This document shows positions 9,811 through 19,438 of a DNA stretch of 64,000 bases, one piece after another (the stretch's first letter is position 1; each line of letters starts with the position of its first letter). The stretch lies in assembly GCA_002151545.1 (NCBI GenBank), contig CP021237.1, forward strand, positions 1,612,001-1,676,000, given 5' to 3'. The stretch comes from Sphingobacteriaceae bacterium GW460-11-11-14-LB5 (GTDB lineage: Bacteria; Bacteroidota; Bacteroidia; Sphingobacteriales; Sphingobacteriaceae). A program made the position numbers and the translations under genes. The notes under the pieces are model-generated. The model saw only the letters and a list, made by a program, of their open reading frames with translations. It was not told the DNA's origin and did no database searches.

Positions 9811-10320
9811 ATGATCCACTTTAAAGCAGAGATAGAACGTTTCGAAACCATGGGCGAAAAAACCGGCTGGAGTTATGTGTTTATCCCGGCAGCTTTGGCT
9901 AATGAAATTAAGCCCGACTGTAAAAAGAGTTTCAGGGTAAAAGGAAAGATAGATCAGCTGGAGATTAATGGAATGGCAACCATCCCAATGGGAGAGGGCG
10001 ATTTTATTATTGCCCTGAAAGGTGAAGTCCGTAAACAATTAAGAAAAGAAGCTGGAGCAAGCGTCGAACTTTATTTAGAAGAAGATAAAGATTTTAAGAT
10101 TGAAATGCCTGAGGATCTGGAAATCTGTTTATCAGAAGAGGAACATTTAATCCGGAACTTTTTAAAACAGCCTAAATCGCATCAAAACTATTACATCAAC
10201 TGGATTAACCAGGCTAAAACCGAGCCCACACGCACCAAACGGATCGTAATGACGGTTAAAGCAATGGATAAAGGACAGGATTTTGGCGCAATGATCAGGG
10301 AATCGCAAGGTAAGGCTTAG
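9811..10320 (+). CDS. DUF1905 / YdeI (OmpD-associated) family protein
   Basis: 169 residues. The N-terminal half (HFKAEIERFETMGEKTGWSYVFIP...RVKGKIDQLEINGMATIPMGEGDFIIAL) is a DUF1905 beta-barrel-like domain. The C-terminal part (YYINWINQAKTEPTRTKRI) matches the YdeI family signature. No signal peptide, so cytoplasmic. Homologues are linked to antimicrobial peptide tolerance in enteric bacteria, but the biochemical role is unknown. It stands alone between two repeat-rich intergenic regions. Family assignment is good; function is not. Confidence 0.82.
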   Translation: MIHFKAEIERFETMGEKTGWSYVFIPAALANEIKPDCKKSFRVKGKIDQLEINGMATIPMGEGDFIIALKGEVRKQLRKEAGASVELYLEEDKDFKIEMPEDLEICLSEEEHLIRNFLKQPKSHQNYYINWINQAKTEPTRTKRIVMTVKAMDKGQDFGAMIRESQGKA

Positions 10321-10500
10321 TTTAAGTCTGTAGTCCTCAGTTCTTAGTCGTGAGTCGGGGAGATTGGTTAATACAAAATAGCCCGGCATACAGGCTGATA
10401 AGATTTGCTGATCAGCAATATATGGATCAAATTATAACGATGGACTATTAACTATATGCCATGGACTAAAGACTCTAGACTCCCGACTTCGGACTCCCAA
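10321..10500. repeat. Degenerate GACTC-type short-repeat region
   Basis: Tracts of short words (agtc, gactc, cgact) face each other: about 10322-10360 in one orientation and 10460-10500 in the other. The right tract runs into the 3' end of the glycosyltransferase gene. Such tracts occur between genes in Sphingobacteriaceae. No gene in 10321-10474. Confidence 0.5.
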
Positions 10501-11236
10501 CTTCAGCCTTCCGACTATAATTTCTAAACCAGCTCCAAACCTTCATTTGTATTACCCCTAAAAAAGCTTCCCTGAAAATACGGGTACTCATTTTTGATGT
10601 GCCTTCGGTACGGTCGGTGAAGATGATTGGAACTTCGACTACTTTAAAGCCAAATTTAATGGCAGTAAATTTCATTTCGATCTGAAACGCATAACCAACA
10701 AATTTGATTTTATTTAATGGAATGGTTTCCAGCACAATTTTGCGGTAACATTTAAAGCCGGCAGTCGCATCCTGAATGTTGATCCGGGTAATCATACGCA
10801 CATACATTGAAGCAAAATACGACATTAAAACCCTGCCCATTGGCCAGTTTACCACATTTACACCCTTAACATACCTGGAACCAATGGCTACATCAGCGCC
10901 ATTTACACAAGCTTCGCGTAAGCGCGATAAGTCGTCAGGGTTGTGCGAGAAATCGGCATCCATTTCGAAAATGTAGGCATAATCGTGTTGTAAGGCCCAG
11001 TTAAAGCCGTAAATATAAGCCGTACCCAAACCTTGTTTACCCGCACGTTCTTCAATAAATAAATGCCCTTCGTATTCGTCCTGTAACGATTTTACAATTT
11101 CAGCCGTTCCATCAGGAGAACCATCATCAATAATTAAAACATGAAAAGGCTGTGTTAAAGAAAAAACCTTTCTAATGATTTTTTCGATGTTTTCCTTCTC
11201 GTTGTAGGTGGGAATGATGACTAAACTATCTGACAC
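10475..11236 (-). CDS. Polyprenol-phosphate sugar transferase (GT2, DPM1-like)
   Basis: 253 residues. The GT-A fold motifs are VIIPTYNEKENIEKII (residues 6-21), IIDDGSPDGT (35-44), the EMDADFSH DxD motif (D93, D95) and GSRYVKGVNVVNWP further on. It matches the dolichol-phosphate mannosyltransferase-like GT2 group, which transfers a sugar from a nucleotide to polyprenol phosphate on the inner face of the cytoplasmic membrane, for glycan or protein glycosylation. No C-terminal membrane helices, so it is the short soluble type. The last ten residues (AEVGSPKSGV) are encoded by the neighbouring GACTC-type repeat. Confidence 0.88.
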   Translation of the reverse strand: MSDSLVIIPTYNEKENIEKIIRKVFSLTQPFHVLIIDDGSPDGTAEIVKSLQDEYEGHLFIEERAGKQGLGTAYIYGFNWALQHDYAYIFEMDADFSHNPDDLSRLREACVNGADVAIGSRYVKGVNVVNWPMGRVLMSYFASMYVRMITRINIQDATAGFKCYRKIVLETIPLNKIKFVGYAFQIEMKFTAIKFGFKVVEVPIIFTDRTEGTSKMSTRIFREAFLGVIQMKVWSWFRNYSRKAEVGSPKSGV

Positions 11237-11428
11237 GTTTGTTGTGGTTTTTAATAATGTAAGCTTCTTGTGTTTATATGATGTGCTACAATTGCTTTTA
11301 AACTGCGAAAGTAAATATTTAATGTGAAACCTTTATGAATTTTCATTAATAACCCACGATTCGGCTCTTATTTTATTCGTAATTTTTAGGGTATGGTCAG
11401 TATGAGCGTAGTCTAAGACTTTATCCCA

Positions 11429-11828
11429 GTATTTCCCGCAGATTTTGCAGATCAGCGCAGATTACCTTTCAAGGTACAAAACCATTGTTCCTAAACCCGA
11501 CAGTAGCGGCAGCTCCCGATTGAAAAGAGGGACTATAGCGAATGGCGGGGAGGCAGACCTCCAAGAACTACTGTCCGTTCCTTTTCAAATCTTATTGAAT
11601 ATGCCCATTTCTGTCAGTCTGATCGTAGTTGAATACTTTGGCCCGGTATTTCCCGCAGATTTTGCAGATCAGCGCAGATTACCTTTCAAGGTACAAAACC
11701 ATTGTTCCTAAACCCGATCGGCGTGTAAAGCCCGCAGACCGAAGCATGAGGGCGAGGACTTGGAACAAAGAGCGGGGCGGCAGGCTTCCAAGAACCACTG
11801 CCCGTTCCTTTTCAAATCTTATTGAATA
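11429..11828. repeat. Tandem duplication of an intergenic element
   Basis: The 72-bp block 11429-11500 recurs at 11646-11717 (offset 217) and looks identical. A second block, 11563-11601, recurs near 11790-11828 (offset 227) with two changes. The middles differ. Two divergent copies of one dispersed element therefore lie head to tail in the 620-bp gap between the glycosyltransferase and the transporters. The short reading frames over it follow the repeat and are not genes. Confidence 0.75.
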
Positions 11829-11858
11829 CGCTCGCTTTTTTTTATATCTTTTTTACGC

Positions 11859-13340
11859 TTACCTCACCTCCTGCATTAACTTTTTAACCAGTTGCGAAAA
11901 GAGAATCAGCGCCAAACCTGCAATTAAAGAATATAAAGCCAATGTTTTATAACCTTCGGTATAGGCCATTAATTTAGCCGATAACGATGCATCATCAATA
12001 CTCGACATTTCTGCCCCCAGTTTTCCGGCAGCCAATTGGCCAAAGGCACTTGATAAAAACCAAAGCCCCATCATCATTCCGAACATTTTCTTTGGCGAAA
12101 GTTTAGTAATGATCGACATGCCTATCGGTCCCAAACAAAGTTCGCCTAACGTTAATAATAAATAGGCTAAGGTAAATACATTTAACGAGCTAATACCCTG
12201 TACATTGGCGAAGAACCTGGTGGCGTAAAAAACATAAAAACTTAAGGCCAATAAAAGGAAGCCGATCCCGAATTTTACCACGGTATTGGGTTCAATTTTG
12301 CGTTTGTATAAGCCCAGCCATAAAATACCCACAATCGGACTAAAAACAATCACAAAGAACGAGTTAGCGCTGTTGTTCACCACATTCGGATCGATATTGA
12401 AAAAGAGGATTTTATGGTCCAGATTGTCCTTCGCAAATAACGATAGGGAACCTCCGCTCTGCTCGGATATGGCCATGAAAATGAAATAACAGAAGATAAA
12501 AACGAAAGCTGCCAATAGTTTATATTGTGCTTTTTGATCTTTTATCTTAAACGTTTCATACAGGAAATAAACCAAAGCAATAATGCCTATGGTGTACATG
12601 AAATAATCGGTAAAGGCTGTGTTTCTTACCATGATATAAATCATTGGGATACACAAAATAGAACCTACATAAACAGCTATTTCCAAAAATTGCTGTTTAG
12701 ATTTTTTAAGGTGCAGTAAAGGCGAATTCCCAATCGGGCCTAAATGCTTTTTGGTGAAAATGAATGTACCTAAACCAAACATCATCACCAGCGCTGCAGA
12801 CAGGAAACACAAATGCCAGTTGTAATATTTACCGAGATAAATACACATGGCACCACCCAACAAGCCGCCAACATTGATACCGGCATAAAAAAGTCCATAA
12901 CCGGCATCTCTGCGATTATCTTTCTCATGGTATAATTCGCCCACCATTGATGAAACATTGGGTTTGAAAAAACCTGTTCCAATAATGGATAAGGTAATTC
13001 CTACATAAAATAAATCATGAGGGGAGAAGGCTAGGATTAAGTTCCCGATAATCATTAAAGCCCCGCCCCAAAAGAGCGATTTTCTGAACCCTAAAATTTT
13101 ATCGGCAAAAATACCACCTATAAAAGTAAAGGCATAAACAAAGGCTTGTATCGCACCATACTGCAGGTTCGATTTTTGATCGCTCAAACCCAGTTGTTCG
13201 ACCATGAAAAAGGCCAATACCCCACGCATGCCGTAAAAACAGAAACGTTCCCACATTTCTACCAACGATAAATGCCAGAGTTGTTTCGGGTATTTACCTT
13301 CAAAATTCTGAATATCTTCTATTGAAACTGTTTTTTCCAT
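11859..13340 (-). CDS. POT/PTR family proton-dependent oligopeptide transporter, copy 1
   Basis: 493 residues with about 12-14 hydrophobic segments. Family marks: the ExxER motif in LVEMWERFCFYG near residue 28, FYAGINVGG in the fifth helix region, and GELCLGPIGMS in the C-terminal half. The family imports di- and tripeptides with protons across the cytoplasmic membrane. It is last in a run of three paralogues on this strand. A terminator lies between it and the preceding copy, so it may have its own promoter. Confidence 0.92.
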   Translation of the reverse strand: MEKTVSIEDIQNFEGKYPKQLWHLSLVEMWERFCFYGMRGVLAFFMVEQLGLSDQKSNLQYGAIQAFVYAFTFIGGIFADKILGFRKSLFWGGALMIIGNLILAFSPHDLFYVGITLSIIGTGFFKPNVSSMVGELYHEKDNRRDAGYGLFYAGINVGGLLGGAMCIYLGKYYNWHLCFLSAALVMMFGLGTFIFTKKHLGPIGNSPLLHLKKSKQQFLEIAVYVGSILCIPMIYIMVRNTAFTDYFMYTIGIIALVYFLYETFKIKDQKAQYKLLAAFVFIFCYFIFMAISEQSGGSLSLFAKDNLDHKILFFNIDPNVVNNSANSFFVIVFSPIVGILWLGLYKRKIEPNTVVKFGIGFLLLALSFYVFYATRFFANVQGISSLNVFTLAYLLLTLGELCLGPIGMSIITKLSPKKMFGMMMGLWFLSSAFGQLAAGKLGAEMSSIDDASLSAKLMAYTEGYKTLALYSLIAGLALILFSQLVKKLMQEVR

Positions 13341-13359
13341 TAAATAGGTTTAAAAATTA

Positions 13360-13383
13360 AAAGCCCGGCGGAGATCGGGCTTT
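13360..13383 (-). terminator. Terminator between transporter copies 1 and 2
   Basis: An AAAGCCCG / CGGGCTTT hairpin (13360-13367 and 13376-13383) with an 8-base loop lies 21 bases after the stop of copy 2. Read on the minus strand it is followed by TTAATTTTT. Confidence 0.8.
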
Positions 13384-13404
13384 AGGTTAAAGGATGTTAT
13401 AAGT

Positions 13405-15039
13405 TTAGTCAAGAATATCCTGATGCATCATTTTTTGTAATTTCTTGGTAATTGCAAATAAAATTAAAGATGCAATTCCGGCCATCACTACAAACATCAT
13501 GAAAAACTCGTATAACGAATTAATCTGGATGCCTACGATCGACTGATATTCGAAAGGAATTTTTAAGTCTTTTAATTTTGCCAGTTCTGCCGCGGTTGGC
13601 GTAACCGTTTTAGATAAAATGGGCTGTAAGTTAATGCCAGCTCCGGCAGCTTGTTTAATTTCGGCCACGCCCGGAGGGTATAAACCACTTAAAATACCAG
13701 CAAACTTATTGGCTGCTGCGTTGGCTAAAAACCAAACAGCCATTAATAATGAACCGAATTTTAAGGGTGCCAGTTTGTTTACCAAAGATAAACCGATTGG
13801 AGATAAACAAAGTTCTCCGCAGGTGTGTAAAGCATACATACCAATTAACCACATCATGCTCACTTTAATGGATGAAGACACGTCTTTTACACCAAAAGCA
13901 ATCCACAGGTAACCAAGGGCCAGTAACAATAAACCAATGGCCATTTTAGTTGGCGATGAAGGTTCTTTTTTACCTAGCTTAATCCACAACCAGGCAAATA
14001 AAGGTGCAAAGGCTACTACGAATATTGAGTTTAGGGAGGCAAAGATACTTGCCGGTACTTTTAAGAAACCTAAATCCCGCTGGGTTTGCTCTTCTGCAAA
14101 GAAAGTTAAAGAGGCACCTGCCTGTTCGAAGGCACTCCAGAAAAATATAACGAAAAAGGCAACAATGAAGATTACACCAATCCGCTGTTTCTCAATTTTA
14201 CTTAATGATTTATCTGAGAAAATAACAAAGGCAATAAACAATACCGATGCGATTAATAAGTAAGTTAAAAAGCTGAATACTTTTGCATCGATGTAAAATA
14301 ATCCGATCATTAAAGCCGAAAATGCAGCTAAGCCAAAACCAATTACGGCAGGGTTTAATGTGCTTTTTGGTGCGCCAGCCGGAATGGTTCCCAATTCTTT
14401 TCCATCAGGTGCAATTACATATTTCTTCTGATACATGATTTGCACCAAAACACCTAATAACATCGCTATACCGCCAGCTAAGAATGCCCATTTAAAATCC
14501 AAAGGATTTCCGGTATCGCCTAAAAAGCCACACACAATAGGACCTAAAGCACCACCCACGTTTATACCCATGTAAAAAATAGTATAAGCAGCGTCACTTC
14601 TTTTATCGCCTTTCGGATACAATTGTCCAACCAATGAGGAAATATTTGGTTTGAAAAAACCGTTTCCGGCAATCATAAAGCCAAGTCCGGTAAAAAACAA
14701 AAAGGTGGAGAGTTGTTCATTACTTTGGTATAACATGGCACAGAAAAATAGGATAAACTCTCCCAGTGCCATCATTAATCCGCCTGTTATAATCGATTTT
14801 TTATTTCCCCAGAAACGATCGGCTACATAGCCGCCGATTAGTGGCGTTAAATAAACCAATCCGGTGTAACTACCATAAAGGTTAGAAGCGAATGCTTTAT
14901 CAAATAATAAGGCCTTTGTCATAAATAAAACAAGGATTGCCCTCATTCCATAGTAGTTGAAACGCTCCCACATTTCTGTGGCAAATAACACGTATAACCC
15001 CTTTGGATGACCTTTAGATTGATTTGGTGTTGATGTCAT
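13405..15039 (-). CDS. POT/PTR family oligopeptide transporter, copy 2
   Basis: 544 residues. It shows the same signatures as its neighbours: ATEMWERFNYYGMR (ExxER) near residue 21, FYMGINVGGALG, and GELCLSPIGLS. An extra loop near residues 455-495 (YPPGVAEIKQAAGAG...) is absent from copy 1 and probably faces the periplasm. Cytoplasmic-membrane proton-coupled peptide uptake is expected. It starts 47 bases after the stop of copy 3, which allows co-transcription with it. Confidence 0.92.
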   Translation of the reverse strand: MTSTPNQSKGHPKGLYVLFATEMWERFNYYGMRAILVLFMTKALLFDKAFASNLYGSYTGLVYLTPLIGGYVADRFWGNKKSIITGGLMMALGEFILFFCAMLYQSNEQLSTFLFFTGLGFMIAGNGFFKPNISSLVGQLYPKGDKRSDAAYTIFYMGINVGGALGPIVCGFLGDTGNPLDFKWAFLAGGIAMLLGVLVQIMYQKKYVIAPDGKELGTIPAGAPKSTLNPAVIGFGLAAFSALMIGLFYIDAKVFSFLTYLLIASVLFIAFVIFSDKSLSKIEKQRIGVIFIVAFFVIFFWSAFEQAGASLTFFAEEQTQRDLGFLKVPASIFASLNSIFVVAFAPLFAWLWIKLGKKEPSSPTKMAIGLLLLALGYLWIAFGVKDVSSSIKVSMMWLIGMYALHTCGELCLSPIGLSLVNKLAPLKFGSLLMAVWFLANAAANKFAGILSGLYPPGVAEIKQAAGAGINLQPILSKTVTPTAAELAKLKDLKIPFEYQSIVGIQINSLYEFFMMFVVMAGIASLILFAITKKLQKMMHQDILD

Positions 15040-15086
15040 ATTCAGTATTTAAGTTTGTTTGTTTTTTTTGTTAATGCAGTAAAAAA

Positions 15087-16748
15087 TTATTTGATGCCGT
15101 ATTCTTTCATAATATTGTTTAGCCATTTTAATAAAGCAAAACCGATTATGGCCGAGCCCATCAATAAGGAGAAGTTTACCCAAAAGAAATTGGATTTGTC
15201 TTCATAAGTATCCCATAAGGTTGCCAGTACGCCCGAAAGTTTATTGCCTATTGAGGTAGATACGAACCAACCGCCCATCATTAAAGAAGTTATCCTTACC
15301 GGACTTAATTTTGATACCAGTGATAAGCCCATCGGACTTAGAAATAATTCGCCAATGGTAATTACGCCATAAGTTCCCATTAGCCAGAGAACAGATACTT
15401 TTTCGGCTCCATTTTTTCCGATATATACTGCGGTAACCATCACCAATACCGATATAGCCGAGATGAATATCCCGAATATAATTTTTGTGGCGGTACTCGG
15501 TTCTTTACCGCGGCGCCTTAACCAGGTAAAAAAGGATACAATTAACGGGGTTAACAGAATTACCCATGCCGGGTTGATCGACTGGCTTAAGTTTGTTGCC
15601 CATAATTCTACTGTGCCACCTTCCTGAGGCAATTCGGCAGCTGGTACATTTTTGAAATAGGTTGGGTAGTTGTATTCTTTCTGCACCACACCATCAACTT
15701 TCTGGAGGCGGAATGCGTTGTCGTATAAGGCTACACTATCTTTTTTATAGGTGATATTTTGCGATAAGCTAAACTTAGAAAAAGTGTTTTTTGCGGTGGT
15801 ATTGGTTAGGCTTCTATCGGTATACCGATCGGCCCAGGTGGTTAGGGCAGTACCGTTTTGTTTAAAAACCGCCCAGAACAAAATTACAACTACAAATATG
15901 GTAAGTAATGCGGCAATAGGCCTTTTTTCTTCTTTACTGGCTTTAAAAAATAAGGTGCTGTAAAAGTAAATCACAGGGAAACAGGCAAATATAAAGGCAT
16001 CTGTACTGGTAGATCCTACCAGCGGGTGGCCGATTAATTTAGTTGGCACTATCCAGCCAATCACACCTGCAACTACCGAAGGTAAAAGAATTAGTAAGCA
16101 GATTTTTAGAAATGACATGTCGCCATCCATAATACCCTTTTTAACATCGAAAGACCGGTAATGTTTAAGGCCAATAATAAATACGGCTACACCAATAAAC
16201 ATACCTACACCAGCTGCAAAGAAGGCATATTCCCAACCCAGCATAATATATAAGGCAGCGCCAAAAAAGTTGCAGATAAAGGCCCCAACATTGATACCCA
16301 TGTAAAAAATATTGTAACCATCGTCTTTTTTAGCCACATACTCTGGCGTAGAGTAAATATTGCCCAATAGGGTAGAAATATTGGGTTTAAAAAAGCCGTT
16401 GCCAAAAATAACGAGGGTCATGGCCAAATAAAGCATCGGTAAATTATGAACGCCCATTAAGCAGTATCCCACACCCATCATGATGCCGCCTATAATGATA
16501 GACTTGGCGTAACCCAGGTACCTGTCGGCAATTAAGCCGCCTAAAAAAGGGGTTAAAAATACTAAAGCAATAAATGTTCCGTATAAATCGGCAGATTCTG
16601 CCTCCGTCATGGCAAAACCAGTTTTTACATCTTTTAAATAAAGCGTAAAAATGCCTATCATTAAATAATAACCAAAACGTTCCCACATTTCAGATAAAAA
16701 AAGAAATTTTAAGCCTTTGGGATGTTTAGTTTGGTTTGTTGTGGGCAT
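15087..16748 (-). CDS. POT/PTR family oligopeptide transporter, copy 3
   Basis: 553 residues and first in the run. Signatures are LSEMWERFGYYLMIG (ExxER), FYMGINVGAFI and GELFLSPMGLS. A long insertion between C-terminal helices (about residues 305-385, containing WADRYTDRSLTNTTAKNTF) is larger than in the other copies and is probably an extracytoplasmic domain. This size and insertion are typical of Bacteroidota POT members. The three copies differ in their loops, which suggests different peptide preferences after an old duplication. Confidence 0.92.
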   Translation of the reverse strand: MPTTNQTKHPKGLKFLFLSEMWERFGYYLMIGIFTLYLKDVKTGFAMTEAESADLYGTFIALVFLTPFLGGLIADRYLGYAKSIIIGGIMMGVGYCLMGVHNLPMLYLAMTLVIFGNGFFKPNISTLLGNIYSTPEYVAKKDDGYNIFYMGINVGAFICNFFGAALYIMLGWEYAFFAAGVGMFIGVAVFIIGLKHYRSFDVKKGIMDGDMSFLKICLLILLPSVVAGVIGWIVPTKLIGHPLVGSTSTDAFIFACFPVIYFYSTLFFKASKEEKRPIAALLTIFVVVILFWAVFKQNGTALTTWADRYTDRSLTNTTAKNTFSKFSLSQNITYKKDSVALYDNAFRLQKVDGVVQKEYNYPTYFKNVPAAELPQEGGTVELWATNLSQSINPAWVILLTPLIVSFFTWLRRRGKEPSTATKIIFGIFISAISVLVMVTAVYIGKNGAEKVSVLWLMGTYGVITIGELFLSPMGLSLVSKLSPVRITSLMMGGWFVSTSIGNKLSGVLATLWDTYEDKSNFFWVNFSLLMGSAIIGFALLKWLNNIMKEYGIK

Positions 16749-16848
16749 TTATTGAAGATTTTTAAAGCGCAATATAGCGAGTGGAGGCCATTCTCACAAA
16801 TTTTTGCACCTGGAGTAAGGTAAATGATTTGTTAAGGTTTGTTAAGAG

Positions 16849-17745
16849 TTAAAACTTTCTGATGGGTTTAACATTTTTTTTGGGGTCGGCATAGAGCTCG
16901 TCACTCGAATTCGGATCGTTGTTAAGCGTGATATCTTCTTGTAGTTTTAGCCTTCCACCAATGATTTTAAAACCATCAAAAGTGCCGTCTGATCCGTAAT
17001 ATTCAAATTTTCCCTTTATTTCAGGATCGAATGAAGCAAGGTGGTCGAACACAATCATTCCTGCTTTCAGATCGGTTTTTAAGGTCATGGCGTTTGATTT
17101 GGCATATTCGAATATGATCCTGTTTTTTCCTTTTAACTCTTTTCCATCGAAAACAGGAGCACCGAATGTAAGATTGTCTTTTTCGAAAGAAAGGATATCG
17201 ATTACCTTTTTAGTGGTGGCCTGCGTATTTCCTTTCCAGCCTAAAAGCACATAATAAGGCAGGCGGTTCCCACTGGTTACCGGAACAATTTCATAATATC
17301 TGGCACCAAACCATTTCTGGTTATTGGTAATGCTATTGGGATCGGCTAAATTTTCGGTCTGGTCGATTAAGGGATAAAGTTTCAACGGACCGCTTTTGGT
17401 ATTCATCTGGATGGCCCCATAATAGCGGTATGAACCGTTTTCGAGCAGAACATACCAGCTCAAAATCCTAAAAGCCTGATCGGATGATTTAATTACAGAA
17501 ACGTTTTTAAGCGAATCGAATGGGTAAGAAAAAGAATTAGGAGTTTTTAAAGCCTCAACCAATGTTTTTACGAAACTGCCGTTCACTTCTAATTTTTGCG
17601 CATCGCTTTGTGCAGCAATAACCCTTGCCGATATTTTAATCAGTGTATCCTGGAAAACGTTTAATTGGTTTGGTGCCTGTTGCGCTTTTACACTAAAACT
17701 AAGCGTTCCAAAAATTAAAAGGATATAAAATCTGATAAGTTTCAT
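16849..17745 (-). CDS. Exported protein of unknown function
   Basis: 298 residues from the ATG at 17745; an in-frame start 27 bases further upstream would put charged residues before the signal peptide (MKLIRFYILLIFGTLSFSVKAQQ). After cleavage the protein is soluble and rich in beta structure, with LSWYVLLENGSYRYYGAIQM and YYVLLGWKGN stretches. I do not recognise a named domain; proteins of this form are frequent hypotheticals in Bacteroidota. It follows the thiolase by 36 bases on the same strand, but no functional link is evident. Confidence 0.75.
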   Translation of the reverse strand: MKLIRFYILLIFGTLSFSVKAQQAPNQLNVFQDTLIKISARVIAAQSDAQKLEVNGSFVKTLVEALKTPNSFSYPFDSLKNVSVIKSSDQAFRILSWYVLLENGSYRYYGAIQMNTKSGPLKLYPLIDQTENLADPNSITNNQKWFGARYYEIVPVTSGNRLPYYVLLGWKGNTQATTKKVIDILSFEKDNLTFGAPVFDGKELKGKNRIIFEYAKSNAMTLKTDLKAGMIVFDHLASFDPEIKGKFEYYGSDGTFDGFKIIGGRLKLQEDITLNNDPNSSDELYADPKKNVKPIRKF

Positions 17746-17781
17746 ATGATCAAATGCCGAAAAATCCTGCAAAATCCAAAA

Positions 17782-18957
17782 TTATAATTTCCCGATAACT
17801 AATGCGCTTGCGCCGCCGCCTCCGTTACAAATTCCGGCAACACCGATTTTTCCGTCGTTTTGTGCCAGTACCGAAAGTAAGGTAACCACAATTCGGGCAC
17901 CAGATGCACCAAGCGGGTGACCCAATGAAACCGCGCCGCCATTAACATTAACCTGATTGTCGTTTAATGCTAAAAGTTGATTGTTCGCGATAGAAACCAC
18001 AGCAAAAGCTTCGTTGATCTCGAAAAAATCTACATCATTGATATTTACATTGGCTTTGTGTAATGCGAGTGGAATTGCTTTTGAAGGGGCAGTTGTAAAC
18101 CATTCGGGCGCCTGTTGTGCATCAGCATAGCCTAAAATTTTAGCCAGGGGTGTTAAACCGAGTTCTTTTGCCTTATCGGCGCTCATTAAAACCAATGCTG
18201 CTGCGCCATCATTTAAGGTAGATGCATTTGCAGCAGTTACGGTTCCATCTTTTTTGAAAACAGGTTTTAGTGAAGGTATTTTATCAAACTTAACGGCTGT
18301 TGGCTCATCATCGGTGTCAACCAAAGTAATGTCGCCTTTACGGTCTTTAACTTCAATGGCCACAATTTCATTGGCAAATTTACCTGAAGTTTGTGCCGCT
18401 TGCGCTCTTTTGTAAGAGCTTATGGCGAAATTATCTTGTGCCTCGCGATTGATATTACATTCGGTAGCACAAAGTTCTGCTGCTGAACCCATGTGGTAAT
18501 CGTTGTACACATCCCACAGACCATCTTTTACCAAACCGTCTGTAATCTGTCCATGCCCCAGGCGATAGCCGTTTCTGGCTTTATCGAGATAATAGGGAAC
18601 ATTACTCATGCTTTCCATTCCGCCGGCAACTATAATTTCGTTGTCGCCATTTGCAATACTTTGTGCCGCAAGCATAATTGCTTTAGTGCCCGAAGCGCAT
18701 ACTTTATTTATGGTAGTGGCAGGTAAATCTGGTAAACCGGCAAATTTAGCGGCTTGTGTTGCGGGTGCTTGTCCTAAGTTTGCAGATAAAACATTACCCA
18801 TGTATACTTCCTGGATCTGTTCTGGTTTTAATCCGGCTTTTTCAATGGCTGCTTTAATGGCAAAACCACCAAGCTGGGTAGCAGAAAATTGAGCTAATGA
18901 GCCTCCAAAACTGCCAATAGGCGTTCGCACAGCTGATACAATTACAACTTCTTTCAT
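17782..18957 (-). CDS. Acetyl-CoA C-acetyltransferase (thiolase)
   Basis: 391 residues, standard length for biosynthetic-type thiolases. The catalytic nucleophile is C87 in NKVCASG, the histidine is H347 in GHPLGASG, and the second cysteine is C377 in [13 protein letters not shown] lies at 315-318. The enzyme interconverts two acetyl-CoA and acetoacetyl-CoA, or cleaves longer 3-ketoacyl-CoA. The tetrameric biosynthetic type is favoured by length and motifs; exact chain-length preference cannot be read. Cytoplasmic. Confidence 0.93.
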   Translation of the reverse strand: MKEVVIVSAVRTPIGSFGGSLAQFSATQLGGFAIKAAIEKAGLKPEQIQEVYMGNVLSANLGQAPATQAAKFAGLPDLPATTINKVCASGTKAIMLAAQSIANGDNEIIVAGGMESMSNVPYYLDKARNGYRLGHGQITDGLVKDGLWDVYNDYHMGSAAELCATECNINREAQDNFAISSYKRAQAAQTSGKFANEIVAIEVKDRKGDITLVDTDDEPTAVKFDKIPSLKPVFKKDGTVTAANASTLNDGAAALVLMSADKAKELGLTPLAKILGYADAQQAPEWFTTAPSKAIPLALHKANVNINDVDFFEINEAFAVVSIANNQLLALNDNQVNVNGGAVSLGHPLGASGARIVVTLLSVLAQNDGKIGVAGICNGGGGASALVIGKL

Positions 18958-19003
18958 GTAAACTAAATTTTATGAATTTTTTGGTTAGGCCGCTAAGTTA
19001 GTC

Positions 19004-19036
19004 AAACCTCGCAGGTTTCCAAAACCTGCGAGGTTT
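19004..19036. terminator. Perfect palindromic hairpin upstream of the thiolase
   Basis: A 15-bp perfect stem, AAACCTCGCAGGTTT (19004-19018) and AAACCTGCGAGGTTT (19022-19036), has a 3-base loop and is followed by AAAA. A related AAACCTGACAAGTTT half occurs near 19206-19220. This looks like a member of a dispersed palindrome family rather than a dedicated terminator. Confidence 0.6.
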
Positions 19037-19253
19037 AAAAATAACGTTTAGAAAATGATTTTAGCCTATTTGAAAATAATGGGTTTTTAATAGCTTTTGG
19101 GAAAGGTGCTTGAGTAGTACTTAGGGTAGCTCAGTCCTGCTGTTCGCTATAGCCCTCATACTTCGGGGCTGTCGCTGCCATCAGGTTTAAATTACTTGAG
19201 GCGGTGGGCTTGGGGAGCAGTAGAAACCTGACAAGTTTAATTTAAAGCTGTGG

Positions 19254-19366
19254 GTTGTGCGTTAGGGATTGTAAGGGTTCAGTACCGATTTTTCATCGGT
19301 ACCGGAGCGCAGCGCAGCCCTGCAAAGCCCGACCCTTTCCCGAATTCTCGGGATTGGGGAACGCCC
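19254..19366 (+). repeat. Structured dispersed intergenic element (possible RNA)
   Basis: Compact nested hairpins are visible: GTACCGAT (19282-19289) with ATCGGTAC (19295-19302), and TCCCGA (19338-19343) with TCGGGA (19348-19353). The ends GCGTTAGGG and GGGGAACGCCC can close the whole unit through GCGTT/AACGC. I recall similar GCGTTAGGG...GGGGAACGCCC units as intergenic repeats in this lineage, but cannot confirm copy number here. No gene lies in 18958-19438. Confidence 0.55.
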
Positions 19367-19438
19367 AAATATTTTTATAGACTTCCGAAGTTACAAAGGC
19401 CCAAAGCATTTAAAGTTGGTAGTTAACAATTTGCAGCT

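Noticed and set aside
11445..11952. Two similar small plus-strand frames beginning MQISADYLSRYKTIVPKPD
   Set aside because: They simply follow the duplicated intergenic repeat; one also runs into the transporter gene on the other strand.
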